64,000 nt of DNA from NCBI RefSeq assembly GCF_009730915.1, contig NC_052475.1, positions 23,187,016 through 23,251,015 on the forward strand. Direction: 5' to 3'. Positions 59,701 through 64,000 of the stretch are shown here, piece by piece. How positions within the stretch are numbered: position 1 is the stretch's first letter; every line of letters begins with the position of its first letter. Below the pieces are notes generated by a model. The model was not told where the DNA came from, did no database searches, and worked only from the letters and a program-made list of their open reading frames with translations. This DNA is from Dioscorea cayenensis subsp. rotundata (Eukaryota; Streptophyta; Magnoliopsida; Dioscoreales; Dioscoreaceae). The position numbers and the translations under genes were made by a program.

Positions 59701-61943
59701 TGGTGACCCAAACAAGATATTGTCTTGAACAGTTCCTGTTTGGATCCATGCACACTGAGAAACATATGCTACTTTTCCACTAATATTAATCTGTATTTCA
59801 AGTAAAAATGAATTTTCAGTAAACTCAAGAAGAATTGAAACCAATAGACAAGAATTTAATGAAAATTTGAAACAGAAACTTACAGTGCCTTCTACTTTTG
59901 GAATCTCACCAAGAATTGCTGCTAATAGAGTCGATTTCCCTGCACCAACCTCACCGCATATTGCAACCTTCTCCCTCGGATGAACTTCTAAGTTTATATT
60001 TCTAAGTGTTTGTTTTGACACGTTGCCATCCCAAGAAAACCCACACGAATTGATGATTATCGGTTGCTGTAGTTCTGAAGCACAATTCCTGTTTTCATGT
60101 TCATCCTGCAGTTCAGGAGCATTAAGAAATCTGACAATTCTGGAAAATGCAACCTTTGCCTGAATCACAACTCTGATAACATCGGGAACTGATTTCACTG
60201 GATTTTGAACAAGACGCAATGTGGCGACAAAAGTAAACACGTTCTTGGCATTAAGAGGAACATGCATAAGATAACAACTTAAAAAAGTTGCACCTGAAGC
60301 CCATATTGGAGAAGACCAAAAGAGAAAAGTAGTATATGCTCTTCTGAGCTGAAATGCAGAAAGCCAATTACATTCCACTGATCTTATACATTCAATAACT
60401 TTCTTGAAATGAGCATCCCATGCGTAAAGCTTCAGAACTTTCATATTCATCAGAGCCTCTGTCATGGCCTTCAACCTCTCATCCTCTGCTTCCATGAGTT
60501 TTGTCTGAAACTTGTGTTGCTGCTTGGCAAGCGGAGCATTGCAAAGCACAGTGAGTACAACGACAGAGAAAGCCACAATCATCGCAAGACCCACTGCATT
60601 ATAGAGAATTATCAAAGCAATACAGAGCTGGAGGCCTGCCGTCCATGTGTGATGGAACCATACCAGGAATTCTCCAATCCTATAAGCATCGACAGTTACA
60701 TAATTCATGATCTTGCCCGATGAATGGATCAATTTTGCAGAATTTGACAGTCTGAATTGCTTCTGATATATAACGGCAGTTAGCAATGATCTCACCTTTA
60801 ATCCTAACAATGTTGTTCTGAAATACCATTGTCTTTGAGATAGACATTCCAAACACTTCGCAATGAACAACACCAAGGCCAACAGATAACCTTCATACTT
60901 GAAAGATCGATTCCCTGATGCCACATTGATGAAGTCTTTAAGCAAAACAGGGCCTGCAAAACTACTGAGTATCGTCAGTAAAGCAAAGAAAGCTGACATT
61001 AATATATCTTGTTTATGGCAAGAGACTATTGTCCATAAGAAATTTGGTGAAGCCGACGGTTTATTTTGTTTCTGCTTATTCCATTGCTCCACAAATACAT
61101 TGTAGCAACTCTCCGCTCTGTCAGGCTCATGCAACAATGGCATGTCTTTCTCTTCTAGAGGTCTCTCACAGCCCTTTCTCATCAGAGAATTCAACCACCA
61201 GAATGACATTTTACTCATGAATCCTGCATTGGCAAAAGGAGTAGCACTAGCATCCCAATCCGACACAGGCTGATGAAGACCATCGTAGATGTTTTTGCAG
61301 TCATCTTCGTCAGTCTTTGGGCTTATAAAGGCACATACCAGCAATAATATCAGTCCGGGTAAGGATAAAAGATCCATGAAAAATTCAGTCCATTTTTGCT
61401 TCTTTGCAATTATGTTTAATGTGGAATGAATGCAAAGAATGGAAGTAGATATTGTCGCAAATTCCGACCAAATCTTATCAAAGGCACAACCGAGAACACT
61501 AGTTCTGATGCTCACAACAACTACAATAAGCACCAGTGTAATGCCTTGGGAGAAAACAACTAACCACCATAGCCTGGGATGGTTATTCGGTCTCTCAACA
61601 TACATCCAAATCGCAAAGACGAGATAAATCATTCCCAAGAGCCCATTATACACAGCAGAAGATACTCTCAACCATGAATTTAAGTAGAAAAGAGACTGCC
61701 CCTTGTTCTTTCTTGATGAAACTTTATAAATAAGTTTTGTAAGGAGCACAACAAAGAGGGTTGCATTGATGGAGATGATGAAATAGTTCATGAAATTGGA
61801 TGAGTCTAAGAGGCTTCTTAGACCTTGAATTGTTTGGCCAACACCTGATAAGAAATCAAGAATTTAGTAAGATTGACAGAAGCTTAAACAGGCAAAGATA
61901 TTGTTTACGTCCTAGAATCATCCTTACTTGCACCAACATCCAT
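56749..61943 (-). CDS. ABCC10-like: ABC transporter C family member, ABCC10 type, copy C (intact)
   Basis: Eleven exons: 61943-61928, 61844-59884, 59790-59470, 59389-59303, 59211-58615, 58537-58373, 58295-57786, 57699-57394, 57312-57249, 57166-56927, 56843-56749. All junctions are GT-AG and in phase, giving 1453 aa, the length I recall for Arabidopsis ABCC10. Order: N-terminal TM region (to about 190), TMD1 (about 270-570), NBD1 (Walker [10 protein letters not shown] at 636, signature LSGGQ at 726, Walker B YLLDD near 750), TMD2 (about 890-1190), NBD2 (Walker [10 protein letters not shown] at 1247, signature SMGQR at 1351, Walker B VLDE at 1374). Members are membrane ATP-driven exporters of conjugates or organic anions; the substrate cannot be told here. 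The ATG follows the A/B model: a 16-nt first exon encoding MDVGA. The intron between exons 2 and 3 is 93 nt and has no in-frame stop. Confidence 0.92.
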
Positions 61944-62128
61944 GGTTCTTCTTCCAATCAACTCCTTTTTTTTCTTTCCTGTCACTGCATCCAGAGCATA
62001 ATTGTAATTTTTTTATTAAGATAACGAGCTCATCCAGCTATTTATTTATGAGAAGTAAATAAAGTACAGAACTGAACAAAAGAAAGAAAAACTACAAATG
62101 AAAGACGAGGACAACTACGAAAAGCAAA
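61944..62128 (-). promoter_or_regulatory. 5' leader of copy C, cut by LINE insertions
   Basis: The acceptor-like GATGCAG|TGAC at about 61985 matches copies A and B. The upstream part of the expected 5'-UTR intron and its donor are not seen because LINE-derived sequence begins near 62030-62130. A T-rich/ATTAAG segment at about 62008-62060 may be the tail of another retroelement. Confidence 0.4.
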
Positions 62129-62129
62129 G

Positions 62130-62750
62130 AAAAGGAAAACTTTTTGAAAAATGTGGATAAACCACCTGCATTAGAAAGGAAGAACAAAACAACAGAAACA
62201 GTCCACTAGAAGTGGAAGACTGACAAAACAACAACACAACAACAACAAAGGCCTCGTACAATGTAAAATGCACTCACAACACAACAAAACAACAAAACCC
62301 AGGGGGCACAGCCTCCGGGAACAAAAGGAAAAACAAAACACAACTACGATCAAACAAACGGGGCTCGTTACCACCACCTCCACTACTCACTCATCGCCTG
62401 AACCTGGGTGCTGTCTAAGGAAATCCAAACTGCGTTTAGCTGTAGCAGCTGGGTTTTCCAGTCGCGCTTTCTCCACTTCTGGGGCTGCATCAATCTACGA
62501 CAAAATCATGAGAATGATTTTAACAATCACAGCAGGATAGTCAGAAAAAGAGTTATGAAAAATGCGTGCATTTCTTTCCAACCAAATGTTCCAGATTATA
62601 GCTCTACTAATGAGGTCACCAATCTCTCTCTCAAGAGAGGAGAGACGGGATCTCCACTGCCCCCACAAGGCATGCAGGGACTGCGGTGGGTCAGGGAGCT
62701 TGAAAACATGTGTGAAGAAAGTCCAGTAGATTATATTTGTTTTTTTTCTT
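62130..62750 (-). mobile_element. L1-type LINE 3' fragment
   Basis: The tail hairpin GTGGATAAACCAC lies at 62153-62165. The minus-strand frame at 62824-62495 includes HALWGQWRSRLSSLEREIGD and IIWNIWLERNARIFHNSF, the block after zf-RVT, followed by a C-terminal and 3' UTR segment. It appears to be inserted into or against the tail of the next LINE. Confidence 0.75.
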
Positions 62751-62751
62751 T

Positions 62752-62937
62752 TGGTTTTTTTTGAAAAGGTCGATAAACCACTAACATTAAGCAAAAAGAG
62801 AAGATACAACAGACAACCAGACACAACTCACTAGGGGCACAAGCAAAACAGAAAGAAGAAAAACAACTAAACTACACAGAACCACCAGGGGTGGCCCAAA
62901 CACAGGAACCAAACCACAAATCCTTAGAGAAGGGAAC
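62752..62937 (-). mobile_element. LINE 3'-UTR fragment
   Basis: A second tail (GTCGATAAACCAC, 62769-62781) with the complement of the family 3' UTR (CCACCAGGGGTGGCCC) runs up to the start of an LTR at 62938. No coding part is present. Confidence 0.65.
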
Positions 62938-64000
62938 TGTTAGTGCAACCGCACTATTTATTGGCATGATTTGACACCTAGACCAAGTGACGTGGCAAAT
63001 AAGGTGACAAAGCATAATTGATAATGTGGCAAGCATGGTGACATGGCAAAAGACTTGGAGTGCAAGAAAAACATCTTGAAGATCTTGGTGGAGCTATTTT
63101 TAGTAAGTCTCTAACATGGAGCCAAATATCTTGAAGATCATGGTGAAGCTATCTTGAAGATCTTGGTGGAATTATTCTTGGAAACATGAAGACAAGATCA
63201 TATCAAGACCATACTTAGAGAGATATGATTGAAGACTAAATATGGTGGAGCTTAATTAAAGAGAGATCTATTCATGGTATGAACGAAGACTAATTGAAGA
63301 TATGATTTGAAAAATCCTTGATGAAGATTGATTGAAGTCTATTGAAGGCAAGATTTGAGGACCAAACTTGGGTGAATTGAAGATCAAGTTTGGAGAATCT
63401 TTGAAGACCAAATTTAGGTGAATTGAAGACTAAGTTTGGCAAGTTTCATGAAGACGCACAAGGACGTGCGCCCCTTGCGAGGGGACTGCGTGATGAGGAA
63501 CTGAGAAGGTAAGCTAGTTGCCGGCAGTCGGGATCGGGAGATTTGGCTGCATCGACTCGGACTAAGCATGACCGGGAGGTTGATGGGTCTTGAGGTCATC
63601 CGCGACGTAACCAGAACTCAGTCAAGTCAGCAATCAGGGCCATGTTGCAACTTATGTTACAACAGGAGTTGCAACAGCTAATTTCGGCAGGTTTTTAAAT
63701 TAGTAGCCGCGGAGATTCTAAAAGAGGTATGTGCTATATTTGGGACGTTGAGGCGTCTATATAAGCTACTTTGCTCGTAGATTGTAAGTGTGACTCTTGG
63801 GTGACTCTTTGAGGAGAGTGTGTGAGCACCAGACAATCTAGAGAGGGTAGTGATCTTTATTGTTGAGAGTGTGAGTGACAAGTGTTTGTACTCATCTATT
63901 TTTACCTCTTTTAGTGGATTGTTTATCTCCGGGCTTGGCCCCCCAGACGTAGGCGAGTGGACGCCGAACTGGGTTACCAACGTTGTGTGTCTCCTTGTGT
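62938..64000 (+). mobile_element. LTR of a retrotransposon, running off the window
   Basis: It starts TGTTAGTGCAACCGCAC. Internal degenerate repeats of CTTGAAGATCTTGGTGGAGC occupy 63070-63180 and GAATTGAAGA-type words continue to 63440. A TATA-like TCTATATAAGC lies at about 63757. The segment after it (GGGCTTGGCCCCCCAGACGT and following) resembles the U5 of copia-type plant LTRs. No coding sequence is reached before the window ends. Confidence 0.55.

Overview
This window is flowering-plant nuclear DNA. It is AT-rich, its genes have short GT-AG introns, and it is packed with plant-type transposable elements. No bacterial-type gene organisation, tRNA, rRNA or CRISPR array was seen. The species cannot be named from the sequence; a monocot is possible but is only a guess.

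The host genes are few. (1) 5870-8570 (+) is a four-exon secreted GH5 mannan endo-1,4-beta-mannosidase of 417 aa. (2) Three head-to-tail ABCC (MRP) transporters of the ABCC10 type lie on the minus strand: copy A 14078-19268, copy B 32673-37827 and copy C 56749-61943. All three share the same 11 coding exons, including a 16-nt first coding exon, and nearly identical exon lengths, so they are tandem duplicates. Copy C is intact (1453 aa). Copy A has a one-base insertion in exon 9 that removes the second half of NBD2. Copy B has a one-base insertion early in exon 2 and has also lost the NBD1 Walker B aspartate. As read, the array is one working gene plus two decaying paralogues.

The rest is repeats. 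Most is an L1-type LINE population on both strands, at all stages of decay, whose 3' ends share a small hairpin, GTGGTTTATCCAC, followed by T-rich/CAAAA. One copy is full length (44358-50974) with a candidate target-site duplication (TSD). A second LINE lineage with an RNase H domain sits in the upstream region of copy B (38311-40411). Other elements are a tRNA-derived SINE (two copies, both with TSDs), three non-autonomous hAT elements with 8-bp TSDs, two long-TIR Mutator-like elements with 9-bp TSDs, and several solo or partial LTRs. Insertions are nested: SINE in LINE, LTR in LINE, Mutator-like element in a probable LTR, LTR in LTR, and LINE tail in a tandem repeat.

Layout: 1-5.8 kb, intergenic with LINE 3' ends; 5.9-8.6 kb, mannanase; 8.6-14 kb, LINEs and a hAT element; 14-19.7 kb, ABCC copy A; 19.7-32.6 kb, nested LINE/SINE/LTR/Mutator region; 32.7-38.2 kb, ABCC copy B; 38.3-56.6 kb, LINEs, hAT and Mutator-like elements; 56.7-62 kb, ABCC copy C; 62-64 kb, LINE ends and an LTR running off the window. 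I found no convincing undescribed biological system. The most unusual signals are the mosaic decay of the ABCC array, the LINE 3' hairpin, the SINE, and a palindromic motif array in the promoter side of one LTR.
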